A stretch of 64,000 nt of DNA from Marivirga harenae (GTDB lineage: Bacteria > Bacteroidota > Bacteroidia > Cytophagales > Cyclobacteriaceae). This document shows positions 16,985 to 24,762 of the stretch, piece after piece. Positions within the stretch are counted from its first letter, which is position 1. Each line of letters opens with the position of its first letter. The stretch spans positions 3,865,501 through 3,929,500 of the forward strand of contig NZ_CP130565.1 of the NCBI RefSeq assembly GCF_030534335.1. The letters run 5' to 3'. The notes under the pieces were generated by a model. That model was given only the letters and a program-made list of their open reading frames with translations. It ran no database searches and had not been told where the DNA came from. Both the position numbers and the translations under genes were made by a program.

Positions 16985-17935
16985 ATGGAACTAAAACACA
17001 ATATCTCAAAATTTTGGCCAAGAATAGGGGCTCTTCTAATTGATTTCATGATAATTGGAATTTTCGGATTAATATTAGGGTTGATATTTGAAGACTTTTT
17101 CGTCTCGATGGGACGTCAAGGTCTGATTTTCGGGTTAATAATTACACTAATCTATTTTTCAATTGGTAACTCTGAAATCTCAAAGGGTCAAACAATTGGA
17201 AAAAAGGCCGTGAAGATAAAAACCATTGATTCGTCAGGCAGTACTATATCAATGCAAAAATCTCTATTGCGTGCATGTATATTATTTGCTCCTTATTTTT
17301 TGATTAATTATCCAATACCGGGAGTCGATGATTTATCATTTTTGAACGTATACAAAGGATCAATATTAATCTCAGCACTTGCTGGAATTATAATTTTGTA
17401 CATCGCAAATAAGTCGACCAGACAGTCACTGCATGATTTAGTTATTGGAACGTATGTAGTGAAAGATGAGGATAGTGAAAATGTTTCAGAATTACAGCCT
17501 AATAGCAAAATAGGAATTTACCTTTCCATTGGTTTAACTATCGCTCTTATCAGCTTTACAACATATAACCTCTTAAACAAGGATTCTGTAATAAATGACT
17601 ATGATGATGTTATTGGGAAAATTAGTAAAATAGATGGCATCTTAAGTGTCGAAGCAACTCGCAACACAACAACATTTTATGGTGACGAAGAAAGTATAAC
17701 TGAGAGTTATTCACTCCTTTTGCACGTTCAAGATATACCCGATGGATCTGATTTTGAACAATCTAAAATTGTTAAAGAATCCGTAAAGATTTTATTTCAG
17801 CTAAACCCTGAAGTTAAAGGTTTAGATTTAATCACTGTTACACTTAATCGAGGGTTTAACATTGGAATCGCTAAAAAGAATAACTCATTTTCATCGAGTA
17901 AATCTCCAACCGATTGGTCAGAAATAATAGAATGA
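16985..17935 (+). CDS. cassette 11: RDD-family membrane protein
   Basis: 316 residues. The N-terminal half is an RDD domain: PRIGALLIDFMIIGIFGLIL holds the first helix with the conserved R and D, KGQTIGKKAVKIK is the usual loop, and RQSLHDLVIGTYVV carries the closing D. A further helix (IGIYLSIGLTIALISFTTY) leads to a C-terminal soluble domain of about 120 residues, unrecognised and probably extracytoplasmic. RDD proteins are membrane proteins of varied, mostly unproven function, some linked to ion or solute transport. Confidence 0.8.
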   Translation: MELKHNISKFWPRIGALLIDFMIIGIFGLILGLIFEDFFVSMGRQGLIFGLIITLIYFSIGNSEISKGQTIGKKAVKIKTIDSSGSTISMQKSLLRACILFAPYFLINYPIPGVDDLSFLNVYKGSILISALAGIIILYIANKSTRQSLHDLVIGTYVVKDEDSENVSELQPNSKIGIYLSIGLTIALISFTTYNLLNKDSVINDYDDVIGKISKIDGILSVEATRNTTTFYGDEESITESYSLLLHVQDIPDGSDFEQSKIVKESVKILFQLNPEVKGLDLITVTLNRGFNIGIAKKNNSFSSSKSPTDWSEIIE

Positions 17936-17941
17936 TACATT

Positions 17942-18137
17942 GCCTAACATCCTGTATAAATCATGGCTGTTCAGCAGGTTATTGTTCCTTCAGCTCTTTA
18001 TAGAAAGCCCGGCAATCCGCAGGATTGCCTTATTGGTGAAAAATTAATTTAATAAGCCAATCCTGCGGATTGCCTCGGTAGTTAACGCAAATTTTTATAC
18101 TTTTAATCAGCCACGAATTTATACAGTGGCGTTAGCA
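17942..18137 (+). repeat. attC of cassette 11 (family A)
   Basis: GCCTAAC to GTTAGCA, 196 bp. Cassette 11 starts GTTAGGCAAT and ends ATTGCCTAAC. Confidence 0.87.
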
Positions 18138-18143
18138 TCAATA

Positions 18144-18686
18144 ATGAGAACTGGAATCATTCATCGATACGATATTTCATCAGTTGTTTTTCCTTCAATA
18201 GCGGAAGAACTACAATCCGTGGATGGTTTAAATCTAATAAGTGGCGAAAGACTAAGAAAAGAATTCTTGACCAGAAATTCTCAACTCGCCAATACTATCA
18301 ATAATTGTATCGAAAATGGCGAATTAATACCTAAAGATCTTTGGGCTCCATTTTATACTTCTCTTAATGAATCGGAAAAACTAAATGTATTTTGCGGGTT
18401 ATGGACTAACCTAGATCACTTTAAAGAGTTTGAACGATATTTTAATAGAAACAACATTCGACTTGAATTCATTAAGTACTATAGAATAAATGATATTCAA
18501 AGGGCAATTGATTTAGCTGTTGAAAAATATTCAAAGGTATTCGAAAATAATACTGAACATTTAAAGAAGAAGATTGAGGAATATGACAACAGAATCATGG
18601 AATTGTGTGCTTATGCAAAGCAAATCTATAATGTCGAACTTCTAGACTATTTTGACGATGAAATAAGAGTTAATGATACAAGATAG
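18144..18686 (+). CDS. cassette 12, gene 1: adenylate-kinase-like fragment without P-loop
   Basis: 180 residues from ATG 18144; the frame could open six codons earlier at a GTG inside the attC, which I reject. Residues 20-75 (GLNLISGERLRKEFLTRNSQ, then NTINNCIENGELIPKDLW) read like the NMP-binding segment of adenylate kinases (GDLLR...G..I..GELVPDE). The nucleotide-binding glycine-rich loop is absent, so catalysis is doubtful. The C-terminal part is a coiled-coil-like helix (NNTEHLKKKIEEYDNRIMEL). It overlaps the next gene by 14 bp, implying co-translation. Confidence 0.7.
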   Translation: MRTGIIHRYDISSVVFPSIAEELQSVDGLNLISGERLRKEFLTRNSQLANTINNCIENGELIPKDLWAPFYTSLNESEKLNVFCGLWTNLDHFKEFERYFNRNNIRLEFIKYYRINDIQRAIDLAVEKYSKVFENNTEHLKKKIEEYDNRIMELCAYAKQIYNVELLDYFDDEIRVNDTR

Positions 18687-18888
18687 AATAAAGGAATATC
18701 GAAGAAGAATCTCAGACGGGATGTATATTTCTGCTTATGAAATCTTAATCTCTGAAATAGATAAAAGTGGGACAACGAATGAAATAGTAGAACTTTCGAA
18801 GGAACTCTCTGGAGAATTGAGAGGAATAGCTTATCTGTATTCTGCAAGAAAAGCTGAAAAGCTGGCAAATGAAATGGAAGCACTTTGA
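18673..18888 (+). CDS. cassette 12, gene 2: small helical protein
   Basis: 71 residues, wholly helical and charged (MIQDRIKEYRRRISDGMYIS, VELSKELSGELRGIAYLYSA). It starts inside the end of gene 1 and is followed 19 bp later by gene 3. Size and position suit an adaptor or antitoxin-like partner. No family recognised. Confidence 0.6.
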   Translation: MIQDRIKEYRRRISDGMYISAYEILISEIDKSGTTNEIVELSKELSGELRGIAYLYSARKAEKLANEMEAL

Positions 18889-18907
18889 AAGTTAGTTATA
18901 AAAATAA

Positions 18908-19348
18908 ATGGTGAGGGAATTTATGGATAAATACAGCTCCATTCTAAATGAATTTAGGTCAGTCACTCTGGACTATAGAGAAGAGATTAAGCATTTTGAA
19001 AAATCATTAAAAAGTAAACCACTTTCATCTCTTAACTATTCAACTGACGAAGACCAGATATTGCATCAAACACAAGCTTATAATTTGTTTAATCAATACA
19101 TAAACAATTTACTTGTAAGGATTGATAAAATCCAAAATACTTCCAAAAAACCATTGAAGAACAAATACTTGAAGGAATTCGGAAGCAGAAACTCACTTAC
19201 TAACGGAAAATTTTATGATTATGCAGTTGGTCATGAAATGTGGAGAGAGAAAGAACCCAGACTATACGAACTAATTGAGACGAAATTGCGAAGATATATC
19301 GAACTTGAGAATCAGTTGGATCAGATAATAAATAAAAATGAACAATAA
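18908..19348 (+). CDS. cassette 12, gene 3: helical protein, unknown
   Basis: 146 residues from ATG 18908 (MVREFMDKYSSIL); ATG 18923 is an alternative start. Predominantly alpha-helical with long amphipathic stretches (FRSVTLDYREEIKHFEKSLK, YELIETKLRRYIELENQLDQ). No signal or membrane segment. It completes a three-gene cassette, an unusual load for one attC, so the three products probably act together. Confidence 0.65.
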   Translation: MVREFMDKYSSILNEFRSVTLDYREEIKHFEKSLKSKPLSSLNYSTDEDQILHQTQAYNLFNQYINNLLVRIDKIQNTSKKPLKNKYLKEFGSRNSLTNGKFYDYAVGHEMWREKEPRLYELIETKLRRYIELENQLDQIINKNEQ

Positions 19349-19354
19349 AAAAGA

Positions 19355-19407
19355 TGCTAACACTGTGTAAAAATGCATTAAAACGCATTTTACACTCAAC
19401 GTTATGA
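19355..19407 (+). repeat. attC of cassette 12 (short type)
   Basis: TGCTAAC to GTTATGA, only 53 bp. The stem GTGTAAAAATGC pairs with GCATTTTACAC. The size is close to the smallest classical attC sites. Cassette 12 starts GTTAGCATC and ends GATGCTAAC. Confidence 0.88.
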
Positions 19408-19416
19408 GCAATAGCC

Positions 19417-19929
19417 ATGAAAACAACATCTATCATATTACTATCTCTAATTATCACTTTCAATATTTTGGGACAGGATTACCAGATAGAAACAGCAGAA
19501 GATAGCTTGATAATTAGAGATTGGGACATAAACAATTTCCCATTTAATCTGAGGAGTAACCCACTAGATACATTGCTAAAGATGTATAACCCTATTACAG
19601 AGTCACAAACTTATCAAAATCGACATGTAGATGATCAAATTGATACTGTTTTCACATTAAAAATAGATGCTAGCTATTTTGAGGTCTACAAAAATCCAAG
19701 TGAGAATTATATTACTTCAGCCCTATTCTTAAATAAAGGCCTGCAAACCAAACATGGATTTCATGTAGGATCAACTAAAGAACAGGTTCGAGATGCACTA
19801 GAAAAATACAAACTAACCGAAATCCCTAACTACATCAGATTAGAAACTATTGAGATCCCTGAATACTTTGAATTATACTTTAAGAATGGAAAAATTGTTA
19901 AAATTAAGTATACTGGTTACAGTGATTAA
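19417..19929 (+). CDS. cassette 13: small secreted protein, unknown
   Basis: 170 residues with signal peptide MKTTSIILLSLIITFNILGQ. The mature domain has a Cys-free alpha/beta look; near the C terminus KHGFHVGSTKEQVRDALEKY and YFELYFKNGKIVKIKYTGY recall a short repeat-like fold found in many secreted Bacteroidota proteins that compute strand-turn motifs. No family assigned. The ATG is 14 bases from the core. Confidence 0.72.
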   Translation: MKTTSIILLSLIITFNILGQDYQIETAEDSLIIRDWDINNFPFNLRSNPLDTLLKMYNPITESQTYQNRHVDDQIDTVFTLKIDASYFEVYKNPSENYITSALFLNKGLQTKHGFHVGSTKEQVRDALEKYKLTEIPNYIRLETIEIPEYFELYFKNGKIVKIKYTGYSD

Positions 19930-19937
19930 TTAGAAGC

Positions 19938-20254
19938 TCATAACAACACATAAAACCAATTTGCTCACCACCTTGTAGCAAAGTCAGCAGTAAAAGCCAG
20001 CAATTTATGCTTTCACTTTGTGGCAACTTCATCAACTGGCGGACCCTCCTTCGGCGGGCAGGCCTAACAATGAAGCAATCAACTCAAGTTTTTGCCATCA
20101 TCGGGCGGACTGGACTTTACCGACCCACTGGACTGGCTGTAGGTGGACAGCATCACTTTAATCTAGCAGATTGCCTTGGTGGAAACCGCATAAATTGCTT
20201 AGTTTAGCTTTTCATAGCTTACATCGGCAAACAGGTTTTATGTAGGCGTTAGAG
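19938..20254 (+). repeat. attC of cassette 13 (divergent family B, enlarged)
   Basis: TCATAAC to GTTAGAG, 317 bp, the longest in the array. The outer stem ACATAAAACC pairs with GGTTTTATGT. Its middle holds an inserted G+C-rich palindromic stretch at about 20036-20065 (GGCGGACCCTCC...GGCGGGCAGGCC) unlike the other family B sites. The 66-codon open frame across it is not a gene. Cassette 13 starts GTTATGAGC and ends GCTCATAAC. Confidence 0.8.
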
Positions 20255-20262
20255 CCAATACC

Positions 20263-20832
20263 ATGATTCGATATTTTCTACTAATTATCATAATGTCTGC
20301 ATGCTCTCCTCCTAACGAGGATTGTTTAGAAAAACTGAACAGCGAGCTTGGCTCTAAGTATTCTGAGCCTCTTGACGAGTTGACCCATGAATTCGAGCGT
20401 ATTGTGATGAAATCAGACGGTTCAAGTTTCCCAGATAAATGTAGGAATTTCCTAAAACCTCTTGCATCTGGGAAGGATCAAGAATTCTTCTCAAAAATTG
20501 TCAAGAGAGAAGAGCTTGTGAACGCTGTTAGTGGATTGGACACTATGATTTTCAAGTATGAATACTATAAAACGGATAGCCTCTCAACTAAGAAATATAT
20601 TTCGAACAAATGGAACAGTAACTTTATCAAAGCGCTATCAACCTTAACGGAATGTGACGAATTGATTTCCGGATATGTAGAAACTATAGTGGAAACTGGG
20701 GGAATAGGACCTGTTCTAGTGGCGAATGGAGCAATTGTTAATTACAGTGATGAAGAATTCAACAACCCAATTGTCAAGCGAATACTGGCAGTGGAAGTTC
20801 TTCTACCTTACTTGACATATTCTCCTGACTAA
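20263..20832 (+). CDS. cassette 14: predicted lipoprotein, unknown
   Basis: 189 residues. Leader MIRYFLLIIIMSAC gives a very short lipoprotein signal with lipidated Cys-14. The mature domain is alpha/beta with paired cysteines (EDCLEKL, DKCRNFL, ECDELIS). No recognised family. Single-gene cassette. Confidence 0.73.
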   Translation: MIRYFLLIIIMSACSPPNEDCLEKLNSELGSKYSEPLDELTHEFERIVMKSDGSSFPDKCRNFLKPLASGKDQEFFSKIVKREELVNAVSGLDTMIFKYEYYKTDSLSTKKYISNKWNSNFIKALSTLTECDELISGYVETIVETGGIGPVLVANGAIVNYSDEEFNNPIVKRILAVEVLLPYLTYSPD

Positions 20833-20838
20833 AAAAGG

Positions 20839-21054
20839 CTCTAACATTACCTAAAAATGCATTTGCTTACTGCTTCTAGCAAGTTGAGCATATAATTCTC
20901 CACAAAGCCAATCACTTATCTTCCTTTAAAAAGAGAATTCAGACAAAGTGTTTATCTCCTTTTACTGCTTTGTAATTGTAGTTACGGTTTGGCTTTGCTA
21001 CTTTGGTACTCCGTCAGCTAATTGTGGCAAACGCATTTTAGCATGGCGTTGTGG
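20839..21054 (+). repeat. attC of cassette 14 (family C)
   Basis: CTCTAAC to GTTGTGG, 216 bp. The stem CTAAAAATGCATTTGCT pairs with GGCAAACGCATTTTAG. Cassette 14 starts GTTAGAGCC and ends GGCTCTAAC. Confidence 0.86.
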
Positions 21055-21060
21055 CGCATA

Positions 21061-21507
21061 ATGAAAGAGATGAGAAAAATTTCAGCAACTATATTTCTGT
21101 TTTTAGTTTTTGCTTGTAACAACAAGAATTCTACATATGTGGACAAGTATTCCGTGATAATACATGAGCATGACTATTACTCAAAAAATTACAAAACCTT
21201 TATTCCCACAAAAGAAGACATCTCAAAAGGTTTAATTCTGTTTAAGAAGGAGATTAATAGTTCAGATTATTTTTTTAAAGGTTCGCCTGAAATTGTAGAC
21301 TCTGTTTACAAACAATACTTCGGTTACTACGATGATGACCATAAAGTACTCATGATTAATTGCTTGTGTGAACTGATGGAGTTCCCAGACAGTATAGACT
21401 ACTTCAATAGGAAGCTAATAATTCCAGATGATGGAGGCATTTGCTATTTCAGAGGATATGTAAACTTGAGTAATAATAAAGTAGAACTTCAAGTAAATGG
21501 GAATTAA
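21061..21507 (+). CDS. cassette 15: predicted lipoprotein, unknown
   Basis: 148 residues from ATG 21061 (MKEMRKISATIFLFLVFAC), seven bases after the core; the upstream part of the open frame lies in the attC. Lipobox LVFAC. The mature domain is aromatic-rich (VIIHEHDYYSKNYKTFIPTK) with cysteines in MINCLCEL and GICYF. No family recognised. Confidence 0.72.
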   Translation: MKEMRKISATIFLFLVFACNNKNSTYVDKYSVIIHEHDYYSKNYKTFIPTKEDISKGLILFKKEINSSDYFFKGSPEIVDSVYKQYFGYYDDDHKVLMINCLCELMEFPDSIDYFNRKLIIPDDGGICYFRGYVNLSNNKVELQVNGN

Positions 21508-21517
21508 ACAGACGACT

Positions 21518-21764
21518 CCACAACATCATATAAAACCCATTTGCTCAGCACCTTGTAGGAAATCGAGTGCTAAATTGCCTGTAATTTATGCTTGCTTTTC
21601 ATAGCTGGCAACCAAAGATATTGCTTTGATTGACAGGTAAAGCGCCTGGTTATTCTAAGCTTTTGCAAATAATGAAGTGCTTCAGTTTGTGGAGAAAGCA
21701 TAAATTACTACTTTCAGTATTTCATAGACCAGTATAACAAACGGGTTTTATACAGGCGTTGTAA
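21518..21764 (+). repeat. attC of cassette 15 (family B)
   Basis: CCACAAC to GTTGTAA, 247 bp. The stem ATATAAAACCCATTTGCT pairs with ACAAACGGGTTTTATA. Self-complementarity is 7 bp (GTTGTGG with CCACAAC). Confidence 0.85.
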
Positions 21765-21822
21765 ATCATTCGGTTCTAAATCATCAATTGGTACTATTAA
21801 AATCAATCCATTAAAACTGTTC

Positions 21823-21853
21823 ATTTACGACTGCGTTTATTTTATTATCTTTG
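21823..21853 (+). promoter_or_regulatory. promoter of the cassette 16 toxin-antitoxin pair
   Basis: TATCTTTG at 21846-21853 matches the Bacteroidota -7 element TAnnTTTG, with a TTTA-like -33 box about 20 bases upstream. It lies 17 bases before the antitoxin ATG, so this cassette can be expressed without an array promoter. Confidence 0.6.
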
Positions 21854-21869
21854 TACAAAAGGAAAGAGC

Positions 21870-22091
21870 ATGAACATTCAAGCCGAAAAACTCAGGATAA
21901 TGAAAATGATTCTTGAAACAGATAATCCAACTATTCTTGAATCAATTAAGAATCTATTTGTAAAACAACCCAATTCAGACTTTTGGACAACTCTCCAGGA
22001 GAATGAGAAAGAAGATATTCTAAAGGGAATAGAAGAGCTTGAAAAGGGAGAAGTGGTTAACTACGATGACTTTATAGCAAGACACCGGTAA
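21870..22091 (+). CDS. cassette 16: antitoxin of a ParE/RelE-type system
   Basis: 73 residues (LRIMKMILETDNPTILESIK, then EKEDILKGIEELEKGEVVNY), helical, with a C-terminal tail that would wrap the toxin, typical of the small addiction-module antitoxins paired with RelE/ParE toxins. The stop overlaps the toxin start (TAATG), so they are translationally coupled. Confidence 0.8.
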   Translation: MNIQAEKLRIMKMILETDNPTILESIKNLFVKQPNSDFWTTLQENEKEDILKGIEELEKGEVVNYDDFIARHR

Positions 22092-22393
22092 TGAGAGAAA
22101 TATTACTCTCGAAACGAGCATCTGACAAGTTAGAAAAACTGCTTGAATATCTTGAATTGGAATGGTCTCTGAAGGTGAAAAAGGCTTTTATTGGCAAGCT
22201 CGACACCGCATTTGCTCAAATCTCAAAATACCCAGATAGTGCACCTAAATCTGATTCGGTAAAAGGCCTTCACAGATTTGTAATATCGAAGCAGACTACC
22301 ATGTACTATAAATATGATAGCAAATCAATAAAAATTGTTACCTTTTTTGATACCAGAATGAATCCTAAAAGGCTAAAGAAGGACACCAAATAG
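22091..22393 (+). CDS. cassette 16: RelE/ParE-family toxin
   Basis: 100 residues with the compact RelE/ParE fold: helical start (SKRASDKLEKLLEYLELEWS), then FAQISKYPDSAPKSDSVKGL, then beta strands HRFVISKQTTMYYKYDSKSI and KIVTFFDTRMNPKRL. Family members cleave ribosome-bound mRNA (RelE) or poison gyrase (ParE); which applies is not visible. Such pairs stabilise large cassette arrays against deletion. Confidence 0.85.
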   Translation: MREILLSKRASDKLEKLLEYLELEWSLKVKKAFIGKLDTAFAQISKYPDSAPKSDSVKGLHRFVISKQTTMYYKYDSKSIKIVTFFDTRMNPKRLKKDTK

Positions 22394-22400
22394 AAACGAT

Positions 22401-22645
22401 TTACAACATTGTATAAAAACCCATTTGCTCACCACCTTGTTGCCACTTTTCTGCTAAATAGCCCGTAATTTGTGCTTGCTTTCCATAGCTAGCAACCAAA
22501 GATATTGCGCGGGAAAAGTATGGTACTTAATTATTCATAGCTTTTGCAATTAATGAAGTGTATCAGTTTGTGGAGAAAGCATAAATTACTACTTTCAGTA
22601 TTTCATAGCCAAGTAAAGCAAACGGGTTTTATATTAGCGTTATCG
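22401..22645 (+). repeat. attC of cassette 16 (family B)
   Basis: TTACAAC to GTTATCG, 245 bp. Cassette 16 starts GTTGTAAATC and ends GATTTACAAC, a 10-bp self-complement. Confidence 0.86.
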
Positions 22646-22657
22646 ATAATCTACACA

Positions 22658-23542
22658 ATGCCAATGAAGATATTTTTTCAATCCCTAATACTTGGATGTT
22701 TTCTACTTTGCCTTCCCGCAACTGCTCAAGAAGTAGGTTACATAAATGATCCAGACGGTTATACCAACATCAGAGAAGGACAAAGTTCAGATACTGAAAT
22801 TATTGCGAGGTTTGTGACTGGCGAACGGTTTCTTTACTATCCGGCTGCCAATAGTAGCTGGTGGAAGGTTGTAAAAAAGATTAGCAGGAATAAGACTGTT
22901 GAGGGATATGTTCACAAATCAAGAATTCAGCCTATATACCATTCGGATGGTAATTCGAATATCGGTTTGAAAAGAATATATCATGAGTTTGATCGAACTG
23001 CTTCAAGTTTCCGAACATCAAAACGAGATATTGGAACTTCAAATTTACCGCAATATTATTTTATTGAAACCATAGATGAACAAGGACGGGTAATTGATTT
23101 AAAGTTCATGGAGAACGGACGAATAATTAATAATCACTTATGTTATCTATCTCCGTGGATGAAGTTTGAATATCCAAATCAAACAACTATAATTCAATAT
23201 AATTTGAATGCAGATGGTTCTAAACTCTCTGAAATAGAATGCGAAATGTGGTACAAGACTACATACACTATAAATGAAGAACAAAACAAAATACTGAATA
23301 CAGAAATTGAATTCTCAATTGATAGCACTTCACTTTTAAATGATTATGGTTGGACAAAAGACGAATTGTATCCAATACTTGAGAACCTAGAGGATAAGAA
23401 TTATAATGCAAGAACCATTACAGGTTACCTTAAATCAACCGCTAAACTCGATGGTAAATTTCCGATCGGAGAAGAATGCATTCTTAAACATTACGATTAT
23501 TTAGGTCTTGAATATGAAGAACTTAAACAGTTAATGGAATAA
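22658..23542 (+). CDS. cassette 17: secreted protein with bacterial SH3 domain
   Basis: 294 residues from ATG 22658 (ATG 22664 is an alternative); the frame upstream of this lies in attC. Signal peptide MKIFFQSLILGCFLLCLPA. Residues about 25-85 (YINDPDGYTNIREGQSSDTE, WWKVV, VEGYVHKSRI) form an SH3_3-type domain, which often binds cell-wall peptides. The remaining 200 residues are a beta-rich unknown domain. Probably periplasmic or surface-exposed. Confidence 0.8.
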   Translation: MPMKIFFQSLILGCFLLCLPATAQEVGYINDPDGYTNIREGQSSDTEIIARFVTGERFLYYPAANSSWWKVVKKISRNKTVEGYVHKSRIQPIYHSDGNSNIGLKRIYHEFDRTASSFRTSKRDIGTSNLPQYYFIETIDEQGRVIDLKFMENGRIINNHLCYLSPWMKFEYPNQTTIIQYNLNADGSKLSEIECEMWYKTTYTINEEQNKILNTEIEFSIDSTSLLNDYGWTKDELYPILENLEDKNYNARTITGYLKSTAKLDGKFPIGEECILKHYDYLGLEYEELKQLME

Positions 23543-23549
23543 AAGAAAT

Positions 23550-23743
23550 CGATAACATCCTGTATAAATCATGGCTTTTAGTAGGTTATTGTTCTTTCAG
23601 CTCTTTGTAGAAAGCCCGGCAATCCGCTGGATGGCCTTATAGTTGAAAATTAATTTAATAAGCCAATCCTGCGGATTGCCTCGGTAGTTAACGCAAATTT
23701 TTATACTTTTAATCAGCCACGAATTTATACAGTGGCGTTGGCG
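23550..23743 (+). repeat. attC of cassette 17 (family A)
   Basis: CGATAAC to GTTGGCG, 194 bp. Cassette 17 starts GTTATCGAT and ends ATCGATAAC. Confidence 0.87.
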
Positions 23744-23756
23744 TGCATACAAGAAA

Positions 23757-24056
23757 ATGAAACTGCTTCTTCAAATATTGACCATTGCTTTATTATTTGT
23801 GACAACTTCTTGTTGCGACATTCTCTGTGAACGACAAGAACATGCTGAACTAATAATTGAGAAAGTTGAGAAGTTCAAACAGAATAATGGACGACTACCA
23901 AAAGATGTGACTGAAATAGGATTGGACGATACTCAAATGCACCTCTCATTTTATCAAATAACAAGTGATACGACTTATATGGTTTGGTACGGACTCAGTC
24001 TTGGAGAATCGAAAATCTACAGGTCTGAAACAAAAAAATGGACAGAAGAAGGATGA
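23757..24056 (+). CDS. cassette 18, gene 1: small predicted lipoprotein
   Basis: 99 residues; leader MKLLLQILTIALLFVTTSCC with a lipobox, followed by a helical stretch (HAELIIEKVEKFKQNNGRLP) and a short beta domain (LSFYQITSDTTYMVWYGLSL). Similar in build to tiny periplasmic proteins in which a pilin-like helix precedes a sheet (NGRLPKDVTEIGL). The stop overlaps the next start (ATGA), so the two are coupled. Confidence 0.72.
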   Translation: MKLLLQILTIALLFVTTSCCDILCERQEHAELIIEKVEKFKQNNGRLPKDVTEIGLDDTQMHLSFYQITSDTTYMVWYGLSLGESKIYRSETKKWTEEG

Positions 24057-24373
24057 GAAATAAATGGAAAATAGGTTTTTGGATTTGCCTTCTCCTTTTA
24101 ATTGTAACAGCAGCTATTGGGTTCTATTCAGTTATTGACCAGGCAGTGACACTAACATACATGAAAGAAGGATATTCAGATACCGAAGCTGACTTGGAAT
24201 CTGTAATTCAAATAATAGAGCAAACTGACCAAAGTAAGCAGGAGGTTAAAATGGTGCTTAAAGAACACAGGCTCTATGAATACATGGATTTTGAAACAGA
24301 CACAATCGGACTTGAACGCATTCTGCTCATCTTTAATAACGATTCATTAAAAAGTATCAAAAAGCAATGGTGA
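24053..24373 (+). CDS. cassette 18, gene 2: small membrane-anchored protein
   Basis: 106 residues from the coupled ATG 24053 (MRNKWKIGFWICLLLLIVTA); ATG 24038 gives five more residues. One N-terminal transmembrane helix is followed by a helical extracytoplasmic part (TYMKEGYSDTEADLESVIQI). Acts presumably with the lipoprotein of gene 1. No family name known to me. Confidence 0.68.
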   Translation: MRNKWKIGFWICLLLLIVTAAIGFYSVIDQAVTLTYMKEGYSDTEADLESVIQIIEQTDQSKQEVKMVLKEHRLYEYMDFETDTIGLERILLIFNNDSLKSIKKQW

Positions 24374-24402
24374 AAAGAAAAAACGACACGCCAACATTCT
24401 GT

Positions 24403-24762
24403 GCTATGAAAAGCCATAAGAGATTCAGCCAACTCTAAAAGCCGGGTTTGCTCTATAAATTTACGATATTTATTTCAAATCACTACTGCCATTGTTGAAA
24501 CTGTTGATTGTGGGTAAGTTATGGACAGGGCCCGTGGGATGCCAACTTATCCACTGTCAACGGTTTTGCTCTCTATTTATGAAATTATAAGGCCATGCTG
24601 CTATTTGCGATAAAAGCACTGCTTTTTCGTATTTCCCTGTAATGCCTTATGTAAAGAGGGTCGCATGCTAAAAATGCAAATGCTGGAATTCGGCATTGCA
24701 ACGAATGTTTTGCGATCACCTCTTTCATTAATTGCCTTATAAAGGTTTTAAAATTTGATTAC
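24403..24762 (-). ncRNA. 3' noncoding region of IS1111 copy 1: probable bridge-RNA region
   Basis: 360 bases between the transposase stop and the IS end. Two nested hairpins are visible: ATAAGGC/GCCTTAT enclosing AAAAGCA/TGCTTTT (about 24580-24655), and GTGGATAAGTT/AACTTACCCAC (about 24509-24555). IS1111-group elements encode their guide RNA in this end. Compared with copy 2 only two bases differ in the whole region, both in the second hairpin loop (about 24519-24524). I cannot show a convincing guide-target match for this element. Confidence 0.5.

Noticed and set aside
18126-18146. GTG start at 18126 for the first gene of cassette 12
   Set aside because: It lies inside the attC right stem and core, so those codons belong to the previous cassette's site; ATG 18144 is inside the cassette.
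20007-20207. 66-codon open frame between cassettes 13 and 14
   Set aside because: It lies wholly inside the enlarged attC of cassette 13; the open frame follows from the palindromic repeat.
22544-22657. 38 additional N-terminal residues for the SH3-domain protein
   Set aside because: They are encoded by the attC of cassette 16, and the signal peptide begins at MPMKIFF.
7798-24395. CRISPR array, suggested by many similar repeats at intervals
   Set aside because: The repeats are 50-317 bp with long stems, alternate between several families, and separate full genes rather than short uniform spacers; no cas genes are present.
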